From Campylobacterota bacterium (GTDB taxonomy: Bacteria > Campylobacterota > Campylobacteria > Campylobacterales > Nitratiruptoraceae): a stretch of DNA of 64,000 nt. This document shows positions 6,799-17,461 of the stretch, piece after piece. Every line of letters starts with the position of its first letter. Position 1 is the stretch's first letter. Where the stretch lies: assembly GCA_013153715.1 (NCBI GenBank), contig JAADDW010000019.1, positions 1 to 64,000 on the forward strand. Reading direction: 5' to 3'. Made by a program: the position numbers and the translations under genes. The notes under the pieces were generated by a model. It worked only from the letters and a program-made list of their open reading frames with translations, ran no database searches and had not been told where the DNA came from.

Positions 6799-7594
6799 GC
6801 TATTCCGTAAGAAGCATGAGGTCTGGTTAAAATTCCTTTTCGGCTCCTTTGCCCTTCCACGGGGAGAGGCCGCAGAGGACCTCTACGACTTTGCCCAGAT
6901 AGAGTACCGCCATCTCAAATGGATGGGACAAAGAATTGTAGAGAGTGGAGGAGATTTCGATTGGGATCGGGGAGAGGTGAAAATCGATTATAGGAGCGGA
7001 GAGGAGCTTTATGGTGCTCTGAGTGATGAGCTCATGGCCCTTGAACTCCTCTATCCTCCTGAAGAAGATAAGCTTCTGGAGAGAATGAAGAGTGATGAGC
7101 GCTATATGTTGAGAAGGCTCCGCACCCCTCTCAAGGTTCCCATTACAGCCTTCGACCGCCATCTCCACTATAAAAATCTGGATAAGAAGAGCCTCGATGC
7201 CCTCGTCCTCTTCCTTATTGAGGAGAGTTATAAGGAGTACGAGCTCATAGTCACCTACACCTATTCCCAACTCCATAGTGATGATGCCTCTATCTCTCTC
7301 GTCTTCGAGGACCTCATCTACGAGTCCCTCTACCACCTTAAATCCTTTGCGCTCCTCATGGCGAAGCTGGGGATCCTGAGTGTTCCCAGGGTGGTCATGA
7401 AAGAGGTATATAAATTTGACGACCTCAAGAAGTTTCTCCTCGATGGAATAGAGGAGGAGAAGGCGGCCAAAGAGCAGTGCCGTCTCTTGAGTGAGGCTGT
7501 GGACGACAGGGAGCTCTCCCATTTCTTCGACTATATCAACAGTCAGGAAGAGTACCATATAGAGTTGATGGAAAAGGTGCTCCAACGGCTATGA
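6791..7594 (+). CDS. Ferritin-like (diiron-type) protein
   Basis: 267 residues, almost entirely helical. Repeated Glu/His pairs typical of ferritin-like four-helix bundles are seen: EYRHLKWM near residue 37, EESYKEYEL near 143, EDLIYESLYHLKSF near 178, EEEKAAKEQ near 222 and SQEEYHIELM near 253. The spacing suggests two bundle halves. Such proteins bind a di-iron centre and act in iron storage, iron delivery or peroxide reduction. No Cys4 rubredoxin domain is present. It overlaps the NifU-like gene (8 bases) and the next small gene (4 bases), so the three are co-translated; it may supply iron to the scaffold. The exact activity cannot be told. Confidence 0.75.
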   Translation: MVELFRKKHEVWLKFLFGSFALPRGEAAEDLYDFAQIEYRHLKWMGQRIVESGGDFDWDRGEVKIDYRSGEELYGALSDELMALELLYPPEEDKLLERMKSDERYMLRRLRTPLKVPITAFDRHLHYKNLDKKSLDALVLFLIEESYKEYELIVTYTYSQLHSDDASISLVFEDLIYESLYHLKSFALLMAKLGILSVPRVVMKEVYKFDDLKKFLLDGIEEEKAAKEQCRLLSEAVDDRELSHFFDYINSQEEYHIELMEKVLQRL

Positions 7595-7842
7595 GAGGAC
7601 TCTACGGCCTTCTCCTCTGGACACTTCTGCTGGCGGCGGATAGCAATCTCTCTCAATCCTTTGACATTGACAGGGAGATAGATAGAATAATGCACGCCCC
7701 CCCAGAGCAGAGACGCCTTTTGATGAATGCTCTGAAACGGAAAATCTTTCAGCTCAATTTGGAGATCCAATCGACCCAGCTCCTCAATCTCCAGCGCCTG
7801 CTCAATCTCAAAGCCCACAAGAGAGGGAGAGATCATAGATGA
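7591..7842 (+). CDS. Small exported protein of unknown function
   Basis: 83 residues. The N-terminus MRGLYGLLLWTLLLAADSN has the basic-hydrophobic pattern of a signal peptide. The mature part is helical and charged (DIDREIDRIM, RRLLMNALKRKIFQL) with no cysteines. It starts in a four-base overlap with the ferritin-like gene and overlaps the next outer-membrane gene by four bases. I do not recognise the family. Its place before an OmpA-style calcium-repeat barrel protein suggests a periplasmic partner of that protein. Confidence 0.65.
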   Translation: MRGLYGLLLWTLLLAADSNLSQSFDIDREIDRIMHAPPEQRRLLMNALKRKIFQLNLEIQSTQLLNLQRLLNLKAHKRGRDHR

Positions 7843-8606
7843 TAAGGTTCTATCTGGTAATTATTGCGCTGATGGTGGTGCTCTTCTCCAATGAGTATAA
7901 TGATGATGATCTGGATGGCGTTCCCAACTCTCTAGACCGTTGCCCCAAAACTCCCTTTAGTGACATTGTCGATGAGTATGGGTGTAGTGTTGAGAAGCTC
8001 CTCCGTCCCAGGAGTTTTGAGTACTATTTTGAATACCTCTACGGGAGAGATGGACATTTCTATGAAAATAGCTACTTGACAAGTATCACCCTCTATCGGA
8101 AAAGGTTTGACCTCTCCATCACGGGGCTCTACTACACCAACAATAGGAAGCACGGCTTCTCCGATCTCAATATCAAATTTGAGTACCTCTTCAATCCGAC
8201 GCCGATGTGGGATCTGCTGGTGGGCGCTGGGATCGATCTTCCCATCTACAATGTCTCTGGAAATAAGACCGATTATGGGTTCTCTCTTACAAGTTATTAC
8301 TATCTCTGGGACTACCGAGTTCTCTCGGGGGTTTACTACACCTACACCGAGGATCGCTATAGGAAGAGGACTCTGAAGAACTCCTACGGAGGATATATCG
8401 GAGTGGAGCGGTTCTTCAACGGCTTCAGTTTGGAACTCTCCTACCTCTATCACAGGGGGAAGTTTAACTCCATCAACCATCTCCTCTACACCAAAATAGA
8501 GAAGCGGTTCAAAGGGGGAACCTATCTCTTTGGGACGGTGAGCAAAGGGCTCAATGGAGATACAATAGAGGAGATCTTCAGTCTTGGAGTGGGTCGGAGG
8601 TTCTGA
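7839..8606 (+). CDS. Outer-membrane beta-barrel with thrombospondin type-3 repeat
   Basis: 255 residues: signal peptide (MIRFYLVIIALMVVLFSN), then a calcium-binding TSP3-like segment NDDDLDGVPNSLDRCPKTP with the usual Asp spacing and a CPKTP...YGC pair, then about 190 residues with alternating aromatic/polar strands (FEYYFEYLYG, RFDLSITGLYYT, FSLELSYLYHRG) ending VGRRF, the C-terminal Phe being the usual outer-membrane assembly signal. TSP3 segments of this kind link OmpA-type proteins. The OmpA peptidoglycan-binding domain is absent. It precedes exbB-exbD-tonB, so it may be an outer-membrane protein related to the TonB system; the substrate is unknown. Confidence 0.7.
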   Translation: MIRFYLVIIALMVVLFSNEYNDDDLDGVPNSLDRCPKTPFSDIVDEYGCSVEKLLRPRSFEYYFEYLYGRDGHFYENSYLTSITLYRKRFDLSITGLYYTNNRKHGFSDLNIKFEYLFNPTPMWDLLVGAGIDLPIYNVSGNKTDYGFSLTSYYYLWDYRVLSGVYYTYTEDRYRKRTLKNSYGGYIGVERFFNGFSLELSYLYHRGKFNSINHLLYTKIEKRFKGGTYLFGTVSKGLNGDTIEEIFSLGVGRRF

Positions 8607-8681
8607 TCTCCGGAGAGGATCTCTTGAGAAAGATCAAAGCCAAAGGGTCTCCCTTTCTCTATACTTTCAAAAAGGATAACG

Positions 8682-9107
8682 ATGGACTACCTGAAGGAGA
8701 TTATAGATTACGGGGTGATCGGTCTGCTCTTTCTCATGAGTTTCATCACCCTCTGGTTTACCATTGAGAGGCTCCTCTTCTATCGGAGTGTCGATCTTAC
8801 CAAATATAGGAAAAAGGAGGAGCTGGAGATCGATTTGAGCGCCAATCTTTCGGCCATTGCGACTATCGCCAGTAGTGCTCCCTATATCGGACTGCTGGGG
8901 ACGGTGCTGGGTATTATCCTCACCTTCTACACAATGGGAGAGAGAGGGATAGTGGAGACAAAGGAGATTATGAGCGGCCTCGCTCTCGCCCTTAAGGCGA
9001 CGGCTATGGGGCTCATCGTAGCCATTCCTGCCACCATTTTTTACAATATGTTAGTTCGGAAGATGGAAGTACTCCTGGCCCGGTGGGATATTCTCCATGA
9101 AGATTAA
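8682..9107 (+). CDS. exbB: ExbB/TolQ-type proton channel subunit
   Basis: 141 residues, the compact form seen in Campylobacterota. A first membrane helix (GVIGLLFLMSFITLWFTI) is followed by a short cytoplasmic loop, then APYIGLLGTVLGIILTFYTM and ALALKATAMGLIVAIPATIFYN, the two conserved MotA/TolQ/ExbB helices with the GLLGTVxGI signature. With ExbD it turns the proton gradient into movement of TonB. The gene overlaps exbD by 11 bases and tonB follows, a standard energising operon for outer-membrane uptake of iron chelates, B12 or copper compounds. Confidence 0.92.
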   Translation: MDYLKEIIDYGVIGLLFLMSFITLWFTIERLLFYRSVDLTKYRKKEELEIDLSANLSAIATIASSAPYIGLLGTVLGIILTFYTMGERGIVETKEIMSGLALALKATAMGLIVAIPATIFYNMLVRKMEVLLARWDILHED

Positions 9108-9471
9108 GAGGTTCGATCAGATCAATGTAATCCCCTTCATCGATATTATGCTGGTCCTGCTGGTTATCGTTCTGACAACGGCCTCCTTCATAGCCAAGGG
9201 GATCATTCCCCTCGATCTCCCCAAAGCTGGAAGTGGCCAGGAACTCCCTGTCAAGAGGATAGAGATCTCCATCGATAGGGAAGGGAAACTCTTCCTCGGG
9301 GGGGAGAGAGTGGGCCTGGAGGAGCTCCGCCAGAAATTGGCTTCCATCTCCCTCAAGAGTACAATTCTTCTGAGGACAGACAAGAATAGCCGCTTCCAAT
9401 CTTTCATTACCGTTCTCGATCTCCTGAAGAGCAGAGGGTTTGAGAAGATAGACCTTGAAACCGAGAGATGA
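9097..9471 (+). CDS. exbD: ExbD/TolR-type subunit
   Basis: 124 residues with a single N-terminal membrane helix whose approach, INVIPFIDIMLVLLVIVLTT, carries the conserved functional Asp (IDIML). The periplasmic domain (IEISIDREGKLFLGGERVGLEELRQKL, shown in part as ISIDREGKLFLGG) matches the ExbD fold. It completes the proton channel with ExbB. It overlaps exbB by 11 bases and tonB by four, so all three are translationally coupled. Confidence 0.92.
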   Translation: MKIKRFDQINVIPFIDIMLVLLVIVLTTASFIAKGIIPLDLPKAGSGQELPVKRIEISIDREGKLFLGGERVGLEELRQKLASISLKSTILLRTDKNSRFQSFITVLDLLKSRGFEKIDLETER

Positions 9472-10337
9472 AACGCTCCTTTCTCATCGCTTTGGCCATC
9501 TACCTCCTGGTAGGGGCTCTCCTCTACCATATTCCGTGGAAGAGGGATACTCACCCTCCGAAGAAGAGAATATCCCTATCCGGACTCAATATTGTCTCAC
9601 CTCCCCCCAGACAGAAGCCGCCCCCGAAAGAGTCTCTTCCCTGCCCTTGCACTCGGACCCATGAACCTCCTACTCCCCAGCGGTTCCTCCCCCCTCCCAA
9701 GAGCCTCCCCCTTGTGAAGGAGACTCCCAAGAGAGTTGAGGAGCCGAAAAAAGAGGCGAAGGCTCCGAAGAAGAAGAAGGTAAAGAAAAAGGTAAAGAAA
9801 AAGGTGGTGAAGAGAAAGGTGCGAAAGAGGAAGGTGAGAAAGAGGATAAAGAGGAGAGTGAAGAGGACAGAGAGGGTGGAAAAGGTGAAGAGGGTGAGGA
9901 GGGAGAGGCCTTTAAAGCCTCCTGAGGAGAGGGTAGTTCAGAATACCCCCTCCCCTCTCCCTGTGGAGAGATCCTCTCCGGCCGAGAGGGTGGCTGTCCC
10001 CCCTCCATCTCCTCCCCGATCGGCTCCTTCCCAGGAGAGGAGGGTAAATTATCAGACCCGTTACCTCCAAAGCTATGCCGACCAGATCCGCCAGGCTATC
10101 CTCCGCCACCGCTTCTATCCAAGAGTTGCGAGGAAGGGGAAAAAGGAGGGGGTCGTCACTATCTCCTTCAAACTCACCCCCTCTGGCTCTGTTAAAGAGT
10201 TGCGGGTTGTCACCTCTAGCGGCCATAAAATCCTGGATAGGGCCGCCCTCCGTTCCGTAAGGAGGGCCTCTCGGGAGTTTCCCAAACCTGAAGAGAGTGT
10301 CACAATCAAGGTCCCCATAGAGTTTCGTTTAAGATAA
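9468..10337 (+). CDS. tonB: TonB energy-transducing protein
   Basis: 289 residues. An N-terminal membrane anchor (FLIALAIYLLVGALLYHI) is followed by a long proline-rich and then very lysine/arginine-rich linker (roughly 35-190, blocks like KKKKVKKKVKKKVVKRK), and a C-terminal TonB domain (YADQIRQAILRHRFYP... GSVKELRVVTSSGHKILDRAA ... VPIEFRLR). TonB spans the periplasm and opens TonB-dependent outer-membrane transporters. No such transporter is in the window. The unusually basic linker is typical of periplasm-spanning TonB proteins but is long here. Confidence 0.92.
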   Translation: MKRSFLIALAIYLLVGALLYHIPWKRDTHPPKKRISLSGLNIVSPPPRQKPPPKESLPCPCTRTHEPPTPQRFLPPPKSLPLVKETPKRVEEPKKEAKAPKKKKVKKKVKKKVVKRKVRKRKVRKRIKRRVKRTERVEKVKRVRRERPLKPPEERVVQNTPSPLPVERSSPAERVAVPPPSPPRSAPSQERRVNYQTRYLQSYADQIRQAILRHRFYPRVARKGKKEGVVTISFKLTPSGSVKELRVVTSSGHKILDRAALRSVRRASREFPKPEESVTIKVPIEFRLR

Positions 10338-10394
10338 TTAATTGACTTTTAACAGAGATGAGTTAGACTCGCCGGAAAAAAGGGAGGAGGTCCT

Positions 10395-11435
10395 ATGGTT
10401 CATCGTATTCTCGGGATTTTGGCTATCCCTCTGCTCCTGTTTGCCTTTACAAAGAGCGTTACCCATCCCAAACTGATTAGTGACAGCAGATGGTGCGACA
10501 TTTGTGGTATGAACCTTCCCAAATTCTTCAAGACGAACCATGCTGTAGTTCTCAAAGATGGGAGCAAAAAGGAGTACTGTTCCCTCCACTGCTTCGCCCA
10601 GGATTACAGGAAAATAGGGGAGAAAGTAGAGAGAATTCTCGTTGTCGACGGGGCGACGGGAGAGTGGATAGAGGCTCCACAAGCTTTCTATGTCGTTGGA
10701 AGCGATGTAGAGGGGACCATGAGTCCCGTTAGTAAAATTGCCTTCAAGAGTAGGGAAGAGGCTGAAAAGTTTGTGAGGGAGCATGGTGGAGAGATAATGG
10801 ATTTCGATGAGGTTCTGAAGATCGCCCTCAAGAGCTTGGAGAGGGAGAATGAGCGGATTATGAGGAAGAAGAGGCTCAAAATCTACCCCATGGGCAAGAT
10901 GCTCTACAAAAGATACTGCAAAGAGGGGGTAGACAAGGGACAATTCCACTCCCTCTCCGAGCTGAAAGAGTACCTCCTCCGCACCTGCCCTCCAGAGATC
11001 AGGGAGAACGGAAAGAGGCTCCAGGCCCTCGCCCTCTACATTTGGGAGGCCAAAGATAGAAAGAGAGTTGAGGTTCCCAAGGAGGCTAAATGTCCCATTT
11101 GCGGGATGTTTGTGGCAAAATATCCCCGATGGGCGGCCCTCATTGTCACTTCCGACGGAGAGAAGCTCTATTTCGATGGAGTTAAAGATATGATGAAGTA
11201 CTATCTCCGCCATAGGGATCGGGTTAGAGAGGTCATCGTCACTGATTACTACAGCGGTGAGGCCATTGATGGGAAGAGGGCCTACTATGTCTTGGGGAGT
11301 GATCTCTATGGTCCCATGGGGAAGGAACTCATTCCCTTCAAAAGGGAGAGAGAGGCCCGAGAGTTCATGAGAGACCACGGAGGAAGGGTTATTAGATTTG
11401 ATGAGATCGATGGAAAGGTAATAGAGAAGCTGTGA
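10395..11435 (+). CDS. Tandem NosL-family protein
   Basis: 346 residues with a signal peptide (ILGILAIPLLLFAFT) and two NosL-like domains. Domain 1 has WCDICGMNLPKF, HAVVLKDGSKKEYCSLHC and a C-terminal VVGSDVEGTMSP ... EEAEKFVREHGG block; domain 2 repeats this as CPICGMFVAKYPRW, ALIVTSDGEKLYFDG and VLGSDLYGPMGKE ... REAREFMRDHGG. NosL is a periplasmic Cu(I)-binding chaperone for nitrous oxide reductase; the metal-binding CxxCGM and Met residues are kept in both halves. No nosZ is in view. It overlaps the following ORF by four bases and lies before a MacB-like ABC transporter, a NosL-type layout. Confidence 0.88.
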   Translation: MVHRILGILAIPLLLFAFTKSVTHPKLISDSRWCDICGMNLPKFFKTNHAVVLKDGSKKEYCSLHCFAQDYRKIGEKVERILVVDGATGEWIEAPQAFYVVGSDVEGTMSPVSKIAFKSREEAEKFVREHGGEIMDFDEVLKIALKSLERENERIMRKKRLKIYPMGKMLYKRYCKEGVDKGQFHSLSELKEYLLRTCPPEIRENGKRLQALALYIWEAKDRKRVEVPKEAKCPICGMFVAKYPRWAALIVTSDGEKLYFDGVKDMMKYYLRHRDRVREVIVTDYYSGEAIDGKRAYYVLGSDLYGPMGKELIPFKREREAREFMRDHGGRVIRFDEIDGKVIEKL

Positions 11436-11728
11436 AGAGAGTTACTACATTGGGGGTAGGGGTAGCTCTTCTCACTCTTTTAACTCTGTGGGAGATCGTC
11501 TCCCTCGTCACTCTCCACTATCCTGGAGAGGGGTATATCTTCACGACCGATAGTGCCCTCTCAACAGAAGCCCACTTCATACGGGAGAGGAGTGTGACAG
11601 ACCTTGTGGAAGTTTTTGGTCAAGGTCCGGGGCTTCTCCCCTATTTTGCCAGTGATTATACCTACCACCCTCCCCCCTATCTCAACGCCCATAGCCGATT
11701 GGAGAGAGGATCGCCTGCTCTGCCCTAG
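11432..11728 (+). CDS. Membrane-anchored protein, possibly truncated by a frameshift
   Basis: 98 residues starting GTG in a four-base overlap with the NosL gene. One N-terminal hydrophobic segment (GVALLTLLTLWEIVSLV) is followed by a soluble part ending DYTYHPPPYLNAHSRLERGSPALP. I do not know the family. After the stop a different frame stays open to 11849 with plausible content (NSYRVTQERFYILGKEG), so the original gene may have been longer and broken by an indel near 11690-11730. The gene lies between NosL and an ABC permease, a place where conserved accessory proteins occur in Campylobacterota. Confidence 0.55.
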   Translation: MKRVTTLGVGVALLTLLTLWEIVSLVTLHYPGEGYIFTTDSALSTEAHFIRERSVTDLVEVFGQGPGLLPYFASDYTYHPPPYLNAHSRLERGSPALP

Positions 11729-11849
11729 AGCCAGGGTCTCTGAAGCTGATGGACAGCTGAACTCCTATCGGGTGACACAGGAGAGATTCTACATCCTAGG
11801 AAAGGAGGGAAGTAGGCGCTTCCTCCCGACTGCCAGAGAGAGAAAATAG
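11729..11849 (+). pseudogene. Possible out-of-frame tail of the preceding ORF
   Basis: The segment continues in another frame (track ORF 11604-11849) with a protein-like tail, SEADGQLNSYRVTQERFYIL, ending at TAG. Its start codon inside the previous gene has no ribosome site, so it is unlikely to be a gene of its own. Either it is the original C-terminus, displaced by a one- or two-base indel, or chance. Confidence 0.35.
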
Positions 11850-11884
11850 AGTAGACTCGGTGGTCGGGATTCTGCGCTGAAAGT

Positions 11885-13042
11885 GTGATGAAACTTCTGG
11901 AATTTGCCCTTCTCCAGCTCTGGAGGCGGCGCTACAAGAATTTGGCAGTCTTTTTAGTTCTCATGTTCCTCGTTGCCGTTGTGGCCTCCCTCTTCCTCAC
12001 AGCAGGTTCTATTAGGACCCTTCTCTACCGCACTCTGGACGATCTTCCCGACATCTACCTCCAGAGGGTCGTCGCCGGAAGGTTGACCCCCTTTGAAGAG
12101 GAGCGGATCGAGAAGATTATAGAGATTGCAGGAGTCGAAGAGGTCTATCCCAGAGTTTGGGGATACTACTACTTTCAGCCTGCGGGTCTCAATTTCACCG
12201 TTGTAGGAGTCGATCCGGACTATCCACCCTTCTCCAAGGCCGTAACCCAGCTCCTCGCCTCCCGCAATTTGCCCCGTGATGGAATGGTTGTAGGCGAGGG
12301 GGTGGCAAAGATCCTAGAGAGCCACTGGTATAGAGAGAGTTTCAATTTCATCCGTCCAGATGGGTCCAAGGTGAACATCAAACTCCTTGGGACATTTTCC
12401 TCCGATACCCTTCTCAACTACGATACAGTTCTCCTCCATCTCTCGACAGCTAGAAAAATTTTTGGGATGGAGGAGGGGGAGGTTACCGATGTGGCCATCA
12501 ATATCTCCAATCCCGAGGAGCTCTCCACAATCTCCCAGAAGCTCCGCTATCTCTTTCCCGATTCCAGGGTAATTACACGGGAAGATCTGAAGGCCAGCTA
12601 CCAAAATGTCTTTGACTACAAAAGCGGTGTCTTTTTAGGATTTATGATTGTGGCCTTCATAGCCTTTTTCATCCTCGTCTTCGAGAAGGCGACCAGCATC
12701 TCCCGAGAACAGACCCGAGAGATAGCTGTTCTCAAAGCTGTAGGGTGGAGGGTGAGCGATATTTTGAAGATGAAGTTTCTGGAGAGTCTGATAGTTGTCC
12801 TCCTAGCCTACTGGGTAGGGATTATGGTTGCCTACTGGTGGGTTTACATTCTCCAGGCTCCCCTTATCGGTAATCTCTTCAGCGGTTTTAGTATTCTGAA
12901 GCCTCCCTTTCTCCTTGAGCCCTTCTGGGATCTCTCCCTCTTTGTGACGATCTTCATGGTAACCGCTCCCCTCTATCTGGCGGCTACTATAATTCCCAAC
13001 TGGCAGGCGGCTGTCAGTGATATTGAGGAGGCTTTGAGGTGA
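11885..13042 (+). CDS. MacB/FtsX-type ABC transporter permease
   Basis: 385 residues (GTG at 11885 or the adjacent ATG at 11888). Topology is that of MacB/LolC permeases: one N-terminal helix (LAVFLVLMFLVAVVASLFLTAG), a ~220-residue periplasmic domain, then three helices (FLGFMIVAFIAFFILVFE, SLIVVLLAYWVGIMVAYW, LSLFVTIFMVTAPLYLAA). The cytoplasmic motif SREQTREIAVLKAVGW is the conserved coupling helix of this family. These permeases move lipoproteins or peptides, or act as mechanotransmitters, rather than import. It overlaps the ATPase gene by four bases and follows NosL genes, so a role in handling copper-site proteins in the periplasm is possible but unproven. Confidence 0.88.
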   Translation: MMKLLEFALLQLWRRRYKNLAVFLVLMFLVAVVASLFLTAGSIRTLLYRTLDDLPDIYLQRVVAGRLTPFEEERIEKIIEIAGVEEVYPRVWGYYYFQPAGLNFTVVGVDPDYPPFSKAVTQLLASRNLPRDGMVVGEGVAKILESHWYRESFNFIRPDGSKVNIKLLGTFSSDTLLNYDTVLLHLSTARKIFGMEEGEVTDVAINISNPEELSTISQKLRYLFPDSRVITREDLKASYQNVFDYKSGVFLGFMIVAFIAFFILVFEKATSISREQTREIAVLKAVGWRVSDILKMKFLESLIVVLLAYWVGIMVAYWWVYILQAPLIGNLFSGFSILKPPFLLEPFWDLSLFVTIFMVTAPLYLAATIIPNWQAAVSDIEEALR

Positions 13043-13713
13043 TAGAGCTCGTCGGTGTAACCAAAATTTACAACTACGGCACAGTTCGGGAGGTCCACGC
13101 CCTCAAAGAGGTCAATCTCCGGATCGACCGTGGAGAGACCCTCCTCCTCATGGGGCCCAGCGGTAGTGGGAAGAGCACACTCCTCTCCCTGATAGGGGGA
13201 CTGACCCGCCCCACATTTGGTCGGGTTGTGGTCGATGGGGAGGATATATCCAAGTTGAAGGAACATTTTCTCGCCGACTTCCGCCGCACCCATATCGGCT
13301 TCATCTTTCAGCGTTTCAATCTCCTTGAGGAGCTGAGTGTTCTGGATAATGTTATGCTTCCCCTCATCGTCGAGTCTGTGGAGTGGAGAGAGATGGAGGC
13401 GAGGGGGAGGGAGTTGCTGGAGAGCTTAGGTCTCGGGAGTAAGGTAGATCAGAGAGTCTCCCGTCTGAGCGGAGGGGAGCGTCAGAGGGTCGCCATAGCC
13501 CGGGCCCTCATCAATCGGCCTACTATTATTGTTGCCGATGAGCCTACAGCCAATCTTGACGCCGCTCTGAGCCGCCAATTCATGGAGTGGCTGAAGGGTA
13601 TGAAAGGGGAGGGGAAGACCATCGTCATCGCCACCCATGATCCCCGATTTCTGGAGTTGGAGAGTGTAGATCGGATTGTGGAGGTGAGGGAGGGCCATGT
13701 TTACGACGCCTGA
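13039..13713 (+). CDS. ABC transporter ATP-binding protein, LolD/MacB type
   Basis: 224 residues, start GTG overlapping the permease stop (GTGA). Walker A GPSGSGKSTLL, Q-loop FQRFNLL, ABC signature LSGGERQRVAIARAL, Walker B IIVADEPTANLD and the H-loop histidine in IATHDPRF are all intact. It is the energy-supplying partner of the preceding permease. The YNYGTVREVHALKEVNL start is typical of the LolD/MacB subfamily. It overlaps the next membrane-protein gene by 17 bases. Confidence 0.93.
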   Translation: MIELVGVTKIYNYGTVREVHALKEVNLRIDRGETLLLMGPSGSGKSTLLSLIGGLTRPTFGRVVVDGEDISKLKEHFLADFRRTHIGFIFQRFNLLEELSVLDNVMLPLIVESVEWREMEARGRELLESLGLGSKVDQRVSRLSGGERQRVAIARALINRPTIIVADEPTANLDAALSRQFMEWLKGMKGEGKTIVIATHDPRFLELESVDRIVEVREGHVYDA

Positions 13714-14614
13714 GATCGTTATCAACCTTCTAGTCGATTCCCTTGTTTACCTCTTTCTCCTTCTCGCAATTTCCATTGCTGTCCGAATAGTTCTCTTCTT
13801 CAATCCCCAGGAGGATACCCCCCTCCAATACCGACTCCAGAAGCAGAGTTATCTCCTGGCAACCATAGCTCTCTTCGCCCTCGCCTTGAAGATCCCCCTC
13901 TTTTTCTACTTTGTCTATGCCCTCGACAAACTCTCCAATATCATTCCCGGAGCGATGTGCGCCGCTGGAGTCGTCACAGCCAATCGGTACGGGGTCTGGC
14001 TCTTCCTGACCAAACTTTTGGGGATCTACCTCTTCTCTCTCTGGATCATCCTCCACCTTCGGGATATGGAACGGAGAGATTACCTCCTCACGAAGAGGAA
14101 GTTTCTCCTCTTCATTGTAATCTTCTTGGTGGCGACTGTGGAGTATCTCCTCCTCTGGCTCTACCTCCTCAATCTCGATCTCGGGAAGGTTGTGAGCTGT
14201 TGCGGTGTCCTCTTCAACCCTGTCAAATCGAGCTCCCTCTTCGGACCCCTCCTCTCCCTCCCTCCAAAGATAGTGGCCCTCTCTCCCTATCTCCTCCTCC
14301 TCATCGCCTTCGTAGGGCGGGGGTGGCTCTTCCGATTGGCCCACCTCCTCCTCATTCCAGCCTCCATCCTCGCCATCATCCTCTTCTTCTCCCCTTACAT
14401 TTATGAACTTCCAACCCACCACTGCCCCTTCTGTCTCCTCCAGAAGGAGTATTCCTATGTTGGCTACCTCATCTATGTAACTCTCTTCCTCGGGACCACC
14501 TTTGGGCTAGTTGGAGATCGGAAGAGGGCCCTCTTCTTCGATACAATCGCTCTGGGGATATTGAGTGGATATGTTGTAGGATACTACTGGAAGAACGGGG
14601 TCTGGCTCTTCTGA
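13697..14614 (+). CDS. Polytopic membrane protein with paired cysteines
   Basis: 305 residues with about eight hydrophobic segments (for example LVDSLVYLFLLLAISIAVRIV, FLLFIVIFLVATVEYLLLWLY). Cysteines cluster in loops: AMCAAGV near residue 95, VSCCGVLF near 173 and HHCPFCLLQ near 243. The CPFC pair resembles a thiol-redox or metal site and the double Cys a second one. I do not recognise the family. It overlaps the ABC ATPase gene by 17 bases and shares the NosL cluster, so a part in periplasmic copper or thiol handling is a reasonable guess only. Confidence 0.65.
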   Translation: MFTTPEIVINLLVDSLVYLFLLLAISIAVRIVLFFNPQEDTPLQYRLQKQSYLLATIALFALALKIPLFFYFVYALDKLSNIIPGAMCAAGVVTANRYGVWLFLTKLLGIYLFSLWIILHLRDMERRDYLLTKRKFLLFIVIFLVATVEYLLLWLYLLNLDLGKVVSCCGVLFNPVKSSSLFGPLLSLPPKIVALSPYLLLLIAFVGRGWLFRLAHLLLIPASILAIILFFSPYIYELPTHHCPFCLLQKEYSYVGYLIYVTLFLGTTFGLVGDRKRALFFDTIALGILSGYVVGYYWKNGVWLF

Positions 14615-14633
14615 GCCTCTCCGTCAGATGGAG

Positions 14634-14951
14634 TTAAGCGTAGGTCGAGATAGTACTCTCTCCGTCGTCGGTTGAGGATGTCGTCGGCTCTTCTCTGTAC
14701 TGATCGAGTACGGAGTTAATAGTTTTGAGGAGCTCCTCCTGATCCATTGTCGTCGGATCGAGCTCTCTCAGCTGGGATACGACCTCTTTTCTCTGATCGT
14801 CAGAGAGTGACTGGAGCTCTTCCTGGAGGGCTTGTCGCTCTTCGAGGGGGAGGGACTGCATAATCTTACCCATTCCCATACCTCCACCTTGTCCCCTCTG
14901 ATGCTGATACTGGTGGAGCTGTTGTGTCGCATCGATCCCACTGATATTCAT
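14634..14951 (-). CDS. Small helical protein of unknown function
   Basis: 105 residues, no signal peptide or membrane segment. It begins with a Gln/Gly-rich part (QQLHQYQHQRGQGGGMGMG) and continues with a regular helical region (LEERQALQEELQSLSDDQRKEVVSQLREL) and a Ser/Thr-rich tail. The start is preceded by AGGGAGGTATTC. The gene is alone on its strand between two convergent or divergent NosL-cluster genes. Proteins with this layout occur in related genomes as unnamed; a regulatory or flagellar-export role cannot be judged. Confidence 0.65.
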   Translation of the reverse strand: MNISGIDATQQLHQYQHQRGQGGGMGMGKIMQSLPLEERQALQEELQSLSDDQRKEVVSQLRELDPTTMDQEELLKTINSVLDQYREEPTTSSTDDGESTISTYA

Positions 14952-15024
14952 GAATACCTCCCTAAATGATTTTGTGCTATTATCCTACAACTTCAGTATG
15001 AGGAAAAAGTTAGTGGAGGGAGTG

Positions 15025-17156
<2,132 letters not shown>

Positions 17157-17169
17157 CTATCACCTCCTT

Positions 17170-17439
17170 TTACTCAAGAATTCCGAGAATGTCATCTGTC
17201 TGAAGAATGAGATACTCTTTCCCTTCAAGGGTTATATCTGTACCGCTATATTTGGCGAAGACAACCCTGTCTCCCACTTTGATATGGCCCTCCTCTTCAA
17301 CCTCTGGGCCGATGGCGAGAACATTTCCTTCGAGAGGTTTCTCTTTGGCATTGTCTGGGATGATGATCCCTGATGGGGTCTTTTCAGGCTCATCAACTCG
17401 CTCTACCAGTACTCTGTTACCGAGGGGCTTAAAATTCAT
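17170..17439 (-). CDS. groS: Co-chaperonin GroES
   Basis: 89 residues with the classic [20 protein letters not shown] start, the mobile loop [16 protein letters not shown], and [14 protein letters not shown]. It caps GroEL. Start is preceded by AAGGAGGACGCA. First gene of the operon. Confidence 0.98.
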   Translation of the reverse strand: MNFKPLGNRVLVERVDEPEKTPSGIIIPDNAKEKPLEGNVLAIGPEVEEEGHIKVGDRVVFAKYSGTDITLEGKEYLILQTDDILGILE

Positions 17440-17461
17440 TGCGTCCTCCTTCTGAATGTTT

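Noticed and set aside
13730-14422. 230-residue acidic minus-strand ORF
   Set aside because: Its Glu/Gly-rich composition is the reverse of a Leu/Pro/Ser-rich membrane protein gene; a shadow.
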